DNA of 64,000 nt from Mycobacterium heckeshornense (GTDB lineage Bacteria; Actinomycetota; Actinomycetes; Mycobacteriales; Mycobacteriaceae): the NCBI RefSeq assembly GCF_016592155.1, contig NZ_AP024237.1:1860001-1924000 (forward strand), written 5' to 3'. The notes under the pieces are model-generated. The model ran no database searches and was not told the origin of the DNA. It saw only the letters and a program-made list of their open reading frames with translations. This document shows, piece after piece, positions 35,919 through 46,747 of this stretch. A program made the position numbers and the translations under genes. Positions within the stretch are counted from its first letter, which is position 1; every line of letters begins with the position of its first letter.

Positions 35919-37236
35919 TCAGCAGTCCGCTGCCCGGCTGAACAACACCGATCCGGTTGTGATCATCGGTATGGCGCTCGAAGCGCCCGGCGATATCGAT
36001 ACCGCCGAAGCCTATTGGGCACTGCTGTCGCAGCAACGCGAGGCACTTGGCCCGTTCCCCACCGACAGGGGCTGGCCGATCCGCGACCTGCTCACCGGGT
36101 CAGGTCGCGACGGCTTCAAGAAAATCCACGACTCCGGCGGATTCCTCACCGGGGCAGCTACTTTCGATCCGGAGTTCTTTGGTATCTCGCCGCGCGAGGC
36201 GGTCACGATGGACCCGCAGCAACGCGTCGCGCTGCGGGTTGCCTGGCGTGCGCTGGAGAACAGCGGTATCAACCCCGACGACCTCGCAGGGCACAACGTC
36301 GGCTGCTATGTCGGTGCGTCGCCTACTGGCTACGGACCGGACATGGCCGAATTCTCCAGCCACAGCGGCCATCTGATCACCGGTACCGCGTTGAGCGTGG
36401 TCTCCGGCCGGATCGCGTACACGCTGGGGCTGGCCGGTCCGGCGTTGACCATCGACTGCTCCTGCTCCTCCGCGCTGGCCGCGTTGCACGTCGCCGTGCA
36501 GTCGCTGCACACCGGTGACTGCGATATGGCGTTGACCGGCGGGGTGTGTGTAATGGGGTCGCCCGGATACTTCGTGGAGTTCTCCAAACAGCATGCCTTG
36601 TCCGACGACGGCCGCTGCCGGCCATACAGTGCCCATCCGAGCGGCACGGTGTGGAGCGAAGGTGCGGCAATGTTTGTGCTGCAACGCAAATCGGCCGCGT
36701 TGCGCGATGACCGGCGGATTATTGGCGAAATCCGGGCCAGTGCGGTGAACCAGGACGGACGCAGCACCGGCCTGGCTGCCCCCAGCGGTGCGGCGCAGAC
36801 CCGCCTGTACCGGCATGCGATCGCGCAGGCCGGGCTGCGCCCCGACGACGTGGCGATGGTGGAGGGACACGGCACCGGGACCCAGATCGGCGATCGCATC
36901 GAGTTGCAGTCGCTGTCGCAGACGTATGGCGACACCGGGCCCGGGAACGGCGCCCTGCTGGGATCGGTGAAGTCCAACGTGGGCCACGCGCAAGCGGCGG
37001 CGGGAGGCCTGGGCCTGGCCAAGGTGTTAGTTTCCGCCGAACACGGCGCCGTACCACCCACCCTGCACGTGGACGAACCCAGCCGTGAAATCGATTGGGA
37101 CAGCCAAGGGTTGCGTTTGGCACGGACGCTGACGCCGTGGCCCGCCGTGGACGGGCAGCGAATCGGGGCGGTGTCGGCATTCGGCATCAGCGGCACCAAT
37201 GCGCACGTGATCGTATCGGTCCCGGCGGTGGCGTGA
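35911..37236 (+). CDS. mbtC: Polyketide ketosynthase MbtC
   Basis: The 441-residue protein is a single beta-ketoacyl synthase domain: active-site Cys185 in DCSCSSALAA, and the two His in EGHGTGTQIGD and KSNVGHAQAAAG. With MbtD it builds the beta-hydroxybutyrate unit of mycobactin. It overlaps mbtT by 8 bases and the next gene by 1 base (TGATG), so the PKS is read from the same coupled mRNA. No ACP or AT is present in it; both are on MbtD. Confidence 0.95.
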   Translation: MSDQQSAARLNNTDPVVIIGMALEAPGDIDTAEAYWALLSQQREALGPFPTDRGWPIRDLLTGSGRDGFKKIHDSGGFLTGAATFDPEFFGISPREAVTMDPQQRVALRVAWRALENSGINPDDLAGHNVGCYVGASPTGYGPDMAEFSSHSGHLITGTALSVVSGRIAYTLGLAGPALTIDCSCSSALAALHVAVQSLHTGDCDMALTGGVCVMGSPGYFVEFSKQHALSDDGRCRPYSAHPSGTVWSEGAAMFVLQRKSAALRDDRRIIGEIRASAVNQDGRSTGLAAPSGAAQTRLYRHAIAQAGLRPDDVAMVEGHGTGTQIGDRIELQSLSQTYGDTGPGNGALLGSVKSNVGHAQAAAGGLGLAKVLVSAEHGAVPPTLHVDEPSREIDWDSQGLRLARTLTPWPAVDGQRIGAVSAFGISGTNAHVIVSVPAVA

Positions 37237-40200
37237 TGGCAGTTCGATCGTTGCCCGATGGCCGCATACCCGTGCTGCTGAGCGCGCACGAGGAGGACCT
37301 GATCAGCCAGGACGCGGCGGCGATCCTGGATTACCTGCACCGTTTCGAACCCAGCGTGCCCGCGGTGGCTGCCACCGTGCTGCGCATCCGGCGGGTACGC
37401 CGCCACCGCGCGGTGGTGCGGGCGGCCGATCGCACCGAGTTGGCCGCAGCACTGGGCAAGCTGGCCCGGGGCGAGCAGCACCCGCTGGTCGTCAGATCGT
37501 CGATGACCGTGCGCCCGCGAATCGCGTTCGTGTGCCCCGGGCAGGGCAACCAGTGGCCGGCGATGGGCGCCGACGCCTATCGACGGTTGCCGGACTACCG
37601 GGCCGAAGCCGACAACTGTGCGGCGGCCTTCGTCGCGGCCGGACACCCCTCGCCGCTGCCCTACCTGGTTGACGGCACGGAGCGGCACCGGTCGCAGGTC
37701 CACATCCAGGGCGCCCAGTTCACCCACTGCGTCAGCCTGGCCCAGGTGTGGCGCTGCTATGGGATTCTGCCCACGGTCTGCATCGGACACAGCTTGGGTG
37801 AAGTGGCCGCGGCCTACCTGGCGGGTGCCATCTGTCTCGCGGACGCGGTTGCGATAGTCGCCGCCCGCGCCGCGGTCGTGGACCAGTTGGCGGGCCGCTA
37901 TGGTATGGCGGCGCTTGGGGTCGGGATCGACGAGGCGGCTCGGCTGATCGGCGAAACGGCGGGCTGGCTGGAAGTTTCGGCGGTCAACGGACCCGCGTCG
38001 TCGGTGGTCTCCGGTGATCATGACGCTGTGGTAGCCCTCGTCGGCCTGGCTGAGCAGCGCGGCGTCTTCGCCCGCGTTATCGACGTCGACTATCCCGGGC
38101 ACACCAGCGCGCTGGAACCGTTGCGGGCTAAGTTCTCCGAGCTGCTGCCACCGTCGCGGTTTGTTGATGCGCCCGTGGAGTTCGTCAGCTCCGCGTGCGG
38201 GAAGGTGATCGGTACCGACGACGATTTCAATGACTATTGGTGTCAAAATCTTTGTAACACAGTACGATTCGATCAGGCAGTGAGGCTGGCTACCGAACGT
38301 GGTGTCAATGCGTTCGTCGAGCTGTCGGCGCACCCGTCGCTGCTGTCTTCGCTCACCGACTTGGCCGACGACGAGTCAGCGTTGATCGTGGGCTGCGGGC
38401 GCCGCGACGCGCCCACCACCGATCAGCTTGCCGCCAGCATCGCTGCGCTGGCCGTGGCCGAGCGCGGCTATCGGTGGAATGGGTTGGCCGGCGCGGATGA
38501 TCACCGGCCGTTGCCGAATTTCCCGAACGCACCGATGAAGGCGATCCATCTGTGGGCCGAGCCTGAACCGCTGCCGCCGGTGGCGGGCTCGGTGCTCACC
38601 ATGGCCGTTGAATGCTGGCGGCCACAGGCCATGCCGCAGCGAAGCAACCGTGCTCGGCACCGCATCGCGATCGTCGGACCCGCGATCACCGACACGCCGG
38701 TGCCGGACCGACTCGCTGAATCTATTGCAGCGCGACCTGATTGCGAATTGACAGGCGTCGACGAGGCGGAGATCACCGTCGTGATTGCCCCCGCGCTGAC
38801 CGGGACGGACGCGATAGCCGCCGTAGCCGAGATCGCCGGGCGGCCCGAGGTGGTGCTGCCCGACTATGGCACCGCCGTCGGGCCGCGGTGCCGCAGTGTC
38901 TGGCTGATCACCGTCGGTGGCGAGCAGGTCACACCCGGCGATCCGGTCGGCCTGCCCGCCCAGGCGGCATTGACGGCGATGCATCGCAGCGTTGGGTTCG
39001 AATTTCCCGATCACAGGTTCGCCCATCTGGACCTGCCGTCACCGGACATCGATACCGACACCGCGCGAGCGTGTGTCGACGTGTTGCTCTCCGACGCCGT
39101 CGAGGTGGCCATCAGAAATCGTCGCTGTTTTGCGCGGGTGCTGCGCGAGTGTCGCGGACCCGGCTGGGAGCGTCCCCTCGACGTGGCCGCGCTGGACAAC
39201 GTAGTGATCAGCGGCGGCAGCGGCGTCATCGGTCGCCAGTATGCGCGGTACTGCGTGGCGCACGGCGCGCGCAGGGTGATCCTGTTGAGCCGCAACGGCA
39301 TGGATCCCGCTGAGCTTGACCATGTGACCAGCGGGCACGCCGTCGAAGTTCACGCCCCGAGGTGCGATATCACCAACCCGACCGCGCTGTCCGCCGTCGC
39401 CGCGGAATACGCCGGTGACGGGGCGTCACTGTTGATCCATGCTGCCGGGGCGGCCAGATTCGCCACCCACAATCAGATCACGAGCGCAGACCTGCACCAG
39501 GTTTTCGCCGCGAAAGTCATCGGGCTGGCACGACTGGTCACGATATGGCCACTGCGCCGGGATACTCGGATCCTGTTGTGCTCCTCGCTATCCGGAGTTT
39601 GGGGTGGCTATTCGCATGTCGCGTATGCGGGCTGCAACCGGATGCTCGACGTGCTCGCCGGTCACTTACGGGCCGCCGGGCTGGATTGCACCGCGATGCG
39701 GTGGGGGCTGTGGCAAGGCACCGACATCGCCGGCGCCGACGAGATCGCCCGTGTCGAGCGGTCGGGTCTGGTCGCGATGGAGCCCGACGCAGCGATCACC
39801 GCGAGTCTTCGCCATCGCGGTGACGATCCGATCATCTTGGCTGCGGACTTCGATCGATTGCGGATCTTCCTTGAAACACAAGGCATGTCAATGCCGTTCA
39901 CTTCGGCAAGCTGCGAACCACAGCCGATGGCCGTCAGCGCTGAAACGGCGGATCGACCGCTTGCTGAAGTGGTGCGGACCGAGCTGGCGGCCGCATTGAG
40001 TCTGCGCGATCCCGCGTCCGTCGACCTGGGCGCGGCGCTGGTCGACCTCGGTGTGGACTCGCTGCTGGCGCTCGACCTGCGCACGCGGCTGCGCCGACTC
40101 ACCGGCCGCTCGATCGCGCTGGCGAGGCTACTCGGCGGCATCACCGGCAGCGAGTTGATCGACGCTCTACAGACAGCGACAAACCATGAGCCGGCAGCGG

Positions 40201-40241
40201 CAACGCGGCAAGCAGAAGTGATGGAGACCGGAAAGGGCTGA
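37236..40241 (+). CDS. mbtD: Polyketide synthase MbtD (AT-KR-ACP)
   Basis: The 1001-residue protein has AT at about 85-390 (VCPGQGNQWPAMG, GHSLGE with Ser186), KR at about 655-830 (SGGSGVIGRQYARY, then Ser and Tyr in LCSSLSG and SHVAYAG-x-N), and ACP with Ser942 (LGVDSLLALDL). Together with MbtC it forms a complete reducing module without DH, giving the beta-hydroxy unit. The region between AT and KR is the KR structural half. It ends 8 bases before mbtE. Confidence 0.94.
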   Translation: MAVRSLPDGRIPVLLSAHEEDLISQDAAAILDYLHRFEPSVPAVAATVLRIRRVRRHRAVVRAADRTELAAALGKLARGEQHPLVVRSSMTVRPRIAFVCPGQGNQWPAMGADAYRRLPDYRAEADNCAAAFVAAGHPSPLPYLVDGTERHRSQVHIQGAQFTHCVSLAQVWRCYGILPTVCIGHSLGEVAAAYLAGAICLADAVAIVAARAAVVDQLAGRYGMAALGVGIDEAARLIGETAGWLEVSAVNGPASSVVSGDHDAVVALVGLAEQRGVFARVIDVDYPGHTSALEPLRAKFSELLPPSRFVDAPVEFVSSACGKVIGTDDDFNDYWCQNLCNTVRFDQAVRLATERGVNAFVELSAHPSLLSSLTDLADDESALIVGCGRRDAPTTDQLAASIAALAVAERGYRWNGLAGADDHRPLPNFPNAPMKAIHLWAEPEPLPPVAGSVLTMAVECWRPQAMPQRSNRARHRIAIVGPAITDTPVPDRLAESIAARPDCELTGVDEAEITVVIAPALTGTDAIAAVAEIAGRPEVVLPDYGTAVGPRCRSVWLITVGGEQVTPGDPVGLPAQAALTAMHRSVGFEFPDHRFAHLDLPSPDIDTDTARACVDVLLSDAVEVAIRNRRCFARVLRECRGPGWERPLDVAALDNVVISGGSGVIGRQYARYCVAHGARRVILLSRNGMDPAELDHVTSGHAVEVHAPRCDITNPTALSAVAAEYAGDGASLLIHAAGAARFATHNQITSADLHQVFAAKVIGLARLVTIWPLRRDTRILLCSSLSGVWGGYSHVAYAGCNRMLDVLAGHLRAAGLDCTAMRWGLWQGTDIAGADEIARVERSGLVAMEPDAAITASLRHRGDDPIILAADFDRLRIFLETQGMSMPFTSASCEPQPMAVSAETADRPLAEVVRTELAAALSLRDPASVDLGAALVDLGVDSLLALDLRTRLRRLTGRSIALARLLGGITGSELIDALQTATNHEPAAATRQAEVMETGKG

Positions 40242-40249
40242 GACGACGC

Positions 40250-43200
40250 GTGACTGACATCGATAGCCGGCTGGAGGAGCAGCGTTTAGAGTTGCTGCGC
40301 CGCAAGCTTGCCGAACAAGGTTTGCGGGCTGAACCGGACGCCATCGCCGACGGTGGACGCCCTGCCATGTCAGACGGCCAGCGCCGGATGTGGTTCGTGC
40401 AGTCAGCCGACCCCACCGGCGCGTTGCTCAACGTCTGCGTGTCCTACCGCATCACGGGCGTTGTGGACGTGGCGCGGCTGCATGAGGCGGCTGATGCCGT
40501 GGCCAGGCGCCATCCGCTGCTGCGTACCACCTACCACACCGACGACGACGGCGATCCGTACCCGATCACCCACGAGCAGCTACGGCCCGCGTGGGCGGTG
40601 CACGACCTGTCGGGGCTTGCCGACCAGGCCCGGCGCCTACGGCTGGAAGTATTGGCGCAGCGCGAGTTTCGTCGCCCCTTCGACTTGACCGAGGAATCGC
40701 CGCTGCGGATCACCGTGGTGCGCCTCGAGTCGGACGAGCTGATGCTGCTGCTGACCGCGCATCATATTGCGTGGGACGACGGATCGTGGGCGCCGTTCTT
40801 CGCCGACTTGACACGCGCCTACACCAACCCGGAAGCGCTGGCCGGTACCGTGCCCGTGCCGCGTGAGACCGTCGGCAACCTCGACGAGGACCTCGCTTAC
40901 TGGCGTCCGCTTTTCTCGGATTTGCCTGAACCGCTTGAACTGCCAGGTCCTAACGGTTCTGCGGTCCCCACCAGCTGGCGGTCCCAGCTGGTTCGGACGC
41001 GGTTGTCCCCGGCGACCGTGGAGCAGGTGATGGAGCTGGCCCGCGCGTGTGGTGCGACACCGTACATGGTGCTGCTCGCCGGGTTCGTCGCGCTGGTGCA
41101 CCGCTACACGCACGCGACCGACTTCTTGATCGCGGCTCCGGTGCTCAACCGCGGCCCGGGAACCGAGGAGGCGATCGGCTATTTCGGGAACACGGTGGTT
41201 TTGCGGGCACAGCCGCGGGCCCGGCACACCTTCCGCGAACTGTTGGGCCAGACCCGCGAGACCGCGTTGGGTGCCTTTGCTCACCAGCGGATCAACCTCG
41301 ACTTCCTGGTGCGCGAATCCAACCCCGATCGCCGTCACGGCGCCGAACGGATGACCCGGGTGGGCTTCGGCATGCGGGAAGCCGACGGCGAAGGCTTCTG
41401 CCCGCCCGGGGTGAAATGCGCGCGGGCTGAATTGCGCGGCCAATTCACCCAACTGCCACTGAATTTCATGATCGAACTGGATGACGACGGCGCCCTGGTC
41501 GAGGCCGAGTATCTGGTGGAGGTGCTCGACGCCGCGTTGGCGGGCCAGTTGCTCGAGCATTACACGGTCCTGCTCGACAGCGCGCTGGCCGATCCGGATA
41601 CCGCACTGTGGCGGCTCAAGCTGCTGGGCGAGGTCGACGCCGACTGGCTGCGCAACGTCTCGACCGGCGAAACTTTCCGGACCACCCCGGCCACCCTGCC
41701 GGCGTTGGTCACCGAACGCGCGGTGGCGACGCCGGATGCCGTCGCCGTGGTCTGCGAGGGCCGTCAGTACAGCTACCGCGAAATCAACGAGGACGCGAAC
41801 CGGGTGGCGCACTGGCTGATCGAGCAGGGCATCGGCACCGAGGATCGGGTCGCGGTGCTGCTGGACAAGTCTTTGGACCTGGTCACCACGGCGCTGGGGA
41901 TCCTCAAAGCCGGAGCCGTGTACCTGCCGGTCGATCCCACCTATCCCGAAGACCGGCTGTCGTTCATCCTCGGCGACGCCGATGCGAAACTCGTCCTGCG
42001 CGAACCTGTCCCGGGCCTGTCGCGGTACTCGCCGGAAAATCCCACCGACTTGGTCCGGCCGCTTCGTCCCGACAACACCGCCTACTTGATCTACACCTCC
42101 GGGTCGACCGGCTTGCCCAAGGGCGTACCGGTGCCGCACGCGCCGATCGCCGAATACTTCGTCTGGTTCGGCGACGAATATCAGGTTGACGAGACTGACC
42201 GACTGCTGCAAGTCGCCTCGCCCAGCTTCGACGTGTCCATCGGGGAAATCTTCGGCACCTTGATTTGCGGTGCACGCCTGGTCATCCCGCGCCCGGACGG
42301 GCTGCGCGACGTCGGGTACCTGACCGATCTGCTGCATCGCGAGGGCATCACCTCGATGCACTTCGTACCGTCGCTGCTGGGCCTGTTCCTGTCACTGCCC
42401 GGCGTCAACCAATGGCGCACGCTGCGGCGGGTGCCGATCGGCGGGGAAGCGCTGCCCGGCGAGATCGCCGACAAATTCCACGCCACCTTCGATGCGTCGC
42501 TGTACAACTTCTACGGGCCCACCGAGACCGTCGTCAACGCGACCAGCTACCCGGTGGAGGGCGCACAAGGCACCCGGACTGTGCCGATCGGCCGGCCCAA
42601 GATCAACACACAGGTGCACCTGCTGGACAATTCACTGCAACCGGTGCCGGTTGGGGTGATCGGCGAAATCTACATCGGTGGAACACATGTGGCGCACGGT
42701 TACCATCGGCGGCCGACGCTGACCGCGGAACGTTTCGTCGCCGACCCGTTCAATCCCGGCGGCCGGCTGTATCGGTCAGGGGACTTGGCCCGGCGCAACG
42801 CCGACGGGGATATCGAGTTCGTCGGTCGCGCCGATGAGCAGGTCAAGATTCGCGGCTTTCGCATCGAGCTCGGTGAGGTGGCCGCAGCGATCTCGGTCGA
42901 CCCCAGCGTCGGGCAGGCCGTGGTCGTCGCCGCGGATCTGCCGCAGCTGGGCAAGAGCCTGGTCGGCTACCTCACCCCGGCCGAGGGCGCCGGCACGGAC
43001 ACCGTCGATGTCGAGCGCATCCGCGCCCGGGTGGCGGCCGCGCTGCCCGATTACATGACGCCGGCCGCCTACGTTGTGCTTGACGAAATCCCGATCACGA
43101 CGCACGGCAAGATCGATCGGGATTCGCTGCCGCAACCGCGGATCGCGGCTTCAGTCGACTACCGCGAGCCCAGCACGCCGACGCAAATTCGGGTCGCGGC

Positions 43201-46200
43201 CATGTTTTCCCGGTTGCTCGGCTGCGATCGGGTGGGCGTCGGCGATTCGTTCTTCGACCTGGGCGGGCATTCGCTGGTGGCCACCAAACTGGTCGCCGCG
43301 ATCCGCTCGGAATGCAATGTGGAGCTGGGCATCCGGGATGTCTTCGAGCTGGCGACGGTTGGCAGGCTGGCAGAACGCATTGACCAACTGACATCCGGGG
43401 CGGTGATGCTCAAGCGGCCCAAGCTGATTCGGACATCCCACGAGGGACCGCTGCCGCTGTCGGCTTCTCAGCTGCGTAGCTGGTTCGCCTATCGCGTCGA
43501 CGGGCCCAGCGCGGCCAACAACATTCCGTTCGTCGCCCGGTTGACGGGTGCCTGCGATGTCGACTCACTGGTCGCAGCGGTCAACGACGTGGTCGCTCGC
43601 CACGAGATTCTGCGCACCACCTACACCGAGATCGACGGTGTTCCTTACCAAGTGATCAACCCGGTCGGCGAGTTTGCGGTGCGCCAGGCGGCCGGCGACG
43701 GCGAGCAGTGGCTGCAGGCCCAGCTCGATGCCGAGCGCAAGCACCGCTTCGACCTGGAGCAGGACTGGCCGATGCGCGCTGCGGTACTGCGCACCGGTGA
43801 CGCGTACGTGGTGTCGCTGGTGGTACACCACATCGCCAGCGACCACTGGTCCGGCGGGGTGTTGTTCGCCGACCTGCTCACCGCCTACCGGGCCCGCTGC
43901 GCTGGTCAGGCACCGTCGTGGGCACCGCTGCCCGTGCAGTACGCCGACTATGCGGTTTGGCAAGGCGTGCTGCTATCCGAGCCGGCCGGCGGGCGGGCCG
44001 GCATCGCGCAGGCCCAACGCGACTACTGGACACGCCAACTCGACGGGCTGCCCGAGGACACCGGGCTGCGGCCGGACTTACCACGCCCACCGGTGCCCGG
44101 CGACGCCGGCGACTCCGTCGAATTCACCATCGATTCGGCGACGCGCGCCAAGCTCACCACGCTCAGCCGGGAACTGGAAATCACGGAGTTCATGCTGTTG
44201 CAATCGGCCGTCGCGGTGGTGCTGCACAAAGCAGGCGGCGGCGTGGATATTCCACTCGGCACCCCGGTTGCCGGGCGAATTGAAGCCGACCTGGATCAGC
44301 TGATCGGCTTTTTCGTCAACATTTTGGTCCTGCGCAACGACTTGGCGGGCAACCCCACGCTGCGCGAGGTGTTGTGCCGGGCCCGCGAGACTGCGCTGGC
44401 CGCCTATGCACACCAGGACTTGCCCTTCGACCGGGTGGTCGACGCGGTCAGCCCGGTGCGCTCGCTGTCTCGCAACCCGTTGTTCCAGGTTGTTATTCAC
44501 GTACGTGACGCGCTTCCCGCTGGGCGCGTAGTCGACTCCGGCGCCGGTGGGAAGACGGTATTTACCGCGCTGGAGCCGCCTTTCGACATGGCTCACGCCG
44601 ATTTGAGTGTGAATTTCTTCGCCGACGTGTCGGGGCGCACCGGCTACACCGGCCACCTTATCTACCGAACGGAGCTGTACCGCAGGGCCACCATTGAGCG
44701 GTTTGCCAGTTGGCTGACACAAGTGCTCATTGCATTTGCCGATGACGTGGATTCGACGCTGCGCGATGTCCAGTTGATCGACACCGCAGAACAGCGGCGC
44801 ATCCTGGTCGAATGGAGCCGCGGCGCCGAGCCGCCCGCCGACCGGCCCCTGACCATTCCCGAACTGCTCGAGCCCAGCCGGGAATTCGGCGTCGAGCGCA
44901 CCGCGGTGCGCTGCGGCCACGAGCACCTCGATTTCCCGGAGCTGCACCGCCGGTCGGACAACTTCGCGCATCTGCTCGCCGATCACGGCGTGGGGCCCGG
45001 ATCGTTGGTCGGCCTGTCGACGCGCCGGGGCATCGACATGGTCGTCGCGCTGGTGGGCATCATGAAGGCTGGCGCGGGCTTTTTCCCACTCGATCCCGCT
45101 TACCCCTGCGCCCGCAAGCAATTCATGCTCGACGACGTCGATCCGCAGGTTGTGGTTGTTACCGCTGAAACTCTCGACACTTTGCCGGATACGCCTGGAG
45201 TGCAACTGATTTCGCTCGACGACCAGGCAGTCCAGCGTGTCATGGCCGCTGACATCCGGTCACGCCCGCTGCCGCTGCCAGATCCCGAGGATCCGATGTA
45301 TTTGGTGTTCACATCGGGATCCACCGGCAAGCCCAAGGGTGTGCTGGGCACCCACCGGGCGATGACGGCGCGACTGAACTGGCAGCTGTGGAAGTACCCG
45401 GTGCCAGGCAACGACATTCGGTTGGCTCAGGCGTCCATGACGTTCCTCGAAGGGTGCATGGAAATTTTGGCCGGCCTGGCCGCGGGCGCCACCACGATCC
45501 TGGCCGACGATGCCGAGCACCGTGATCCCGAAGCGCTTGCGGCTCTGATACAGCACCACGCGATCGCACAGGTGACCGCGGTGCCCAGCCTGGTTTCCAC
45601 GCTGGTCGACGACTGGCCGGACGCACTGCGGTCGCTAACCCGGCTGGTGTGCGGCGGCGAGCCGATGACGGTGTCGTTGCAGCAGCGACTGCTGGCCAAG
45701 TGCGGTGGGCCAGACGGGCCAGAGCTGCTGAACAACTTCGGCGCCACCGAGACGTCCGGCGCGCTGGTCCGCGGGCCGCTGACCCCGCCGGTGCCGATTC
45801 TGGGCAGGCCGCTACCGGATTCACAGGTCTACGTGCTCGACGAGGGCCTCAAACCGGTGCCGGTCGGCGTGGTCGGCGAGCTGTACTACGCGGGCGGACA
45901 GCTGGTCCGCGGCTACTGGAAGCGCCCGGGCCTGACCGCATCTCGATTTGTGGCCAACCCGTACGCCACTGAACCGGGCGCACGGTTCTACCGCAGCGGC
46001 GACCGGGCCCGCTGGACGCCCGACGGCCGGTTGGAATTCGTGGGCCGCACCGACCACCAGGTGAAGGTGCGCGGGTTCCGGGTCGAACTCGGCGAGGTCG
46101 AGGCGGCGCTCAAAGCGGCGGACGGGGTGGCCGCCGCGGCGGCGCGCACCTGGGAGGTGGACGGCAACACGACGTTGGCCGGGTACGTCGTGCCGCGTCG

Positions 46201-46747
46201 GCCACCCGCCGACGAAATTGACAAATCGGCGTTCGCCGCCGCGGTGCGCGCGCACGTGGTCTCGATGCTGCCCGGATACATGGTGCCGTCGTCGATCACC
46301 GTGCTCGACGCGATGCCCAAGACCGAATCGGGCAAACTGAACCGGCCGGGGCTGCCAAAGCCGATGGTGAGCACGACGGGACGAAGCGAACCTCCGCGCA
46401 CCCGGACCGAATCCGAGATCGCCCGGGTGTTCACCGAGGTGCTATCGGTCTCGGAGGTCGGGCGCTTCGACGACTTCTTCGCGCTGGGCGGCGACAGCAT
46501 CGTGTCGGTGCAACTCGCGGCGCGCGCCCGCGCTGCCGGATTGCCGGTGAGCCCCCGGATGGTATTCGAGAACCCCACGGTGCAGCAGCTGGCCGCCGCC
46601 GTAGAGACGGAGAAAGACACCCTGGACACTGCGGAACCAGACGCGGGCAGCGGCGATACCCGGTTCGAACCGATGAGCACCTCCGGGCTCTCGGCCGAGG
46701 ATCTCGCGGCGGCGACCTCGTCGTGGGCCAGGGAGCGCACATCGTGA
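40250..46747 (+). CDS. mbtE: Two-module NRPS MbtE (C-A-PCP-C-A-PCP)
   Basis: The 2165-residue synthetase contains C1 (HHIAWDDG 171-178), A1 (YTSGSTGLPKG at 615, NFYGPTET, YRSGDLARR), PCP1 (Ser1008 in GGHSL), C2 (HHIASDHW at 1193, Gly of HHxxxDG replaced by His), A2 (FTSGSTGKPKG at 1687, NNFGATET, YRSGDRARW) and PCP2 (Ser2083 in GGDSI). A1 has FDVS with the Asp that binds alpha-amino groups. A2 has FLEG (1732-1735) and lacks it. From memory M. tuberculosis MbtE is about 1682 residues. It probably adds one N6-hydroxylated lysine; the second module's substrate is unknown. Confidence 0.92.
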   Translation: MTDIDSRLEEQRLELLRRKLAEQGLRAEPDAIADGGRPAMSDGQRRMWFVQSADPTGALLNVCVSYRITGVVDVARLHEAADAVARRHPLLRTTYHTDDDGDPYPITHEQLRPAWAVHDLSGLADQARRLRLEVLAQREFRRPFDLTEESPLRITVVRLESDELMLLLTAHHIAWDDGSWAPFFADLTRAYTNPEALAGTVPVPRETVGNLDEDLAYWRPLFSDLPEPLELPGPNGSAVPTSWRSQLVRTRLSPATVEQVMELARACGATPYMVLLAGFVALVHRYTHATDFLIAAPVLNRGPGTEEAIGYFGNTVVLRAQPRARHTFRELLGQTRETALGAFAHQRINLDFLVRESNPDRRHGAERMTRVGFGMREADGEGFCPPGVKCARAELRGQFTQLPLNFMIELDDDGALVEAEYLVEVLDAALAGQLLEHYTVLLDSALADPDTALWRLKLLGEVDADWLRNVSTGETFRTTPATLPALVTERAVATPDAVAVVCEGRQYSYREINEDANRVAHWLIEQGIGTEDRVAVLLDKSLDLVTTALGILKAGAVYLPVDPTYPEDRLSFILGDADAKLVLREPVPGLSRYSPENPTDLVRPLRPDNTAYLIYTSGSTGLPKGVPVPHAPIAEYFVWFGDEYQVDETDRLLQVASPSFDVSIGEIFGTLICGARLVIPRPDGLRDVGYLTDLLHREGITSMHFVPSLLGLFLSLPGVNQWRTLRRVPIGGEALPGEIADKFHATFDASLYNFYGPTETVVNATSYPVEGAQGTRTVPIGRPKINTQVHLLDNSLQPVPVGVIGEIYIGGTHVAHGYHRRPTLTAERFVADPFNPGGRLYRSGDLARRNADGDIEFVGRADEQVKIRGFRIELGEVAAAISVDPSVGQAVVVAADLPQLGKSLVGYLTPAEGAGTDTVDVERIRARVAAALPDYMTPAAYVVLDEIPITTHGKIDRDSLPQPRIAASVDYREPSTPTQIRVAAMFSRLLGCDRVGVGDSFFDLGGHSLVATKLVAAIRSECNVELGIRDVFELATVGRLAERIDQLTSGAVMLKRPKLIRTSHEGPLPLSASQLRSWFAYRVDGPSAANNIPFVARLTGACDVDSLVAAVNDVVARHEILRTTYTEIDGVPYQVINPVGEFAVRQAAGDGEQWLQAQLDAERKHRFDLEQDWPMRAAVLRTGDAYVVSLVVHHIASDHWSGGVLFADLLTAYRARCAGQAPSWAPLPVQYADYAVWQGVLLSEPAGGRAGIAQAQRDYWTRQLDGLPEDTGLRPDLPRPPVPGDAGDSVEFTIDSATRAKLTTLSRELEITEFMLLQSAVAVVLHKAGGGVDIPLGTPVAGRIEADLDQLIGFFVNILVLRNDLAGNPTLREVLCRARETALAAYAHQDLPFDRVVDAVSPVRSLSRNPLFQVVIHVRDALPAGRVVDSGAGGKTVFTALEPPFDMAHADLSVNFFADVSGRTGYTGHLIYRTELYRRATIERFASWLTQVLIAFADDVDSTLRDVQLIDTAEQRRILVEWSRGAEPPADRPLTIPELLEPSREFGVERTAVRCGHEHLDFPELHRRSDNFAHLLADHGVGPGSLVGLSTRRGIDMVVALVGIMKAGAGFFPLDPAYPCARKQFMLDDVDPQVVVVTAETLDTLPDTPGVQLISLDDQAVQRVMAADIRSRPLPLPDPEDPMYLVFTSGSTGKPKGVLGTHRAMTARLNWQLWKYPVPGNDIRLAQASMTFLEGCMEILAGLAAGATTILADDAEHRDPEALAALIQHHAIAQVTAVPSLVSTLVDDWPDALRSLTRLVCGGEPMTVSLQQRLLAKCGGPDGPELLNNFGATETSGALVRGPLTPPVPILGRPLPDSQVYVLDEGLKPVPVGVVGELYYAGGQLVRGYWKRPGLTASRFVANPYATEPGARFYRSGDRARWTPDGRLEFVGRTDHQVKVRGFRVELGEVEAALKAADGVAAAAARTWEVDGNTTLAGYVVPRRPPADEIDKSAFAAAVRAHVVSMLPGYMVPSSITVLDAMPKTESGKLNRPGLPKPMVSTTGRSEPPRTRTESEIARVFTEVLSVSEVGRFDDFFALGGDSIVSVQLAARARAAGLPVSPRMVFENPTVQQLAAAVETEKDTLDTAEPDAGSGDTRFEPMSTSGLSAEDLAAATSSWARERTS

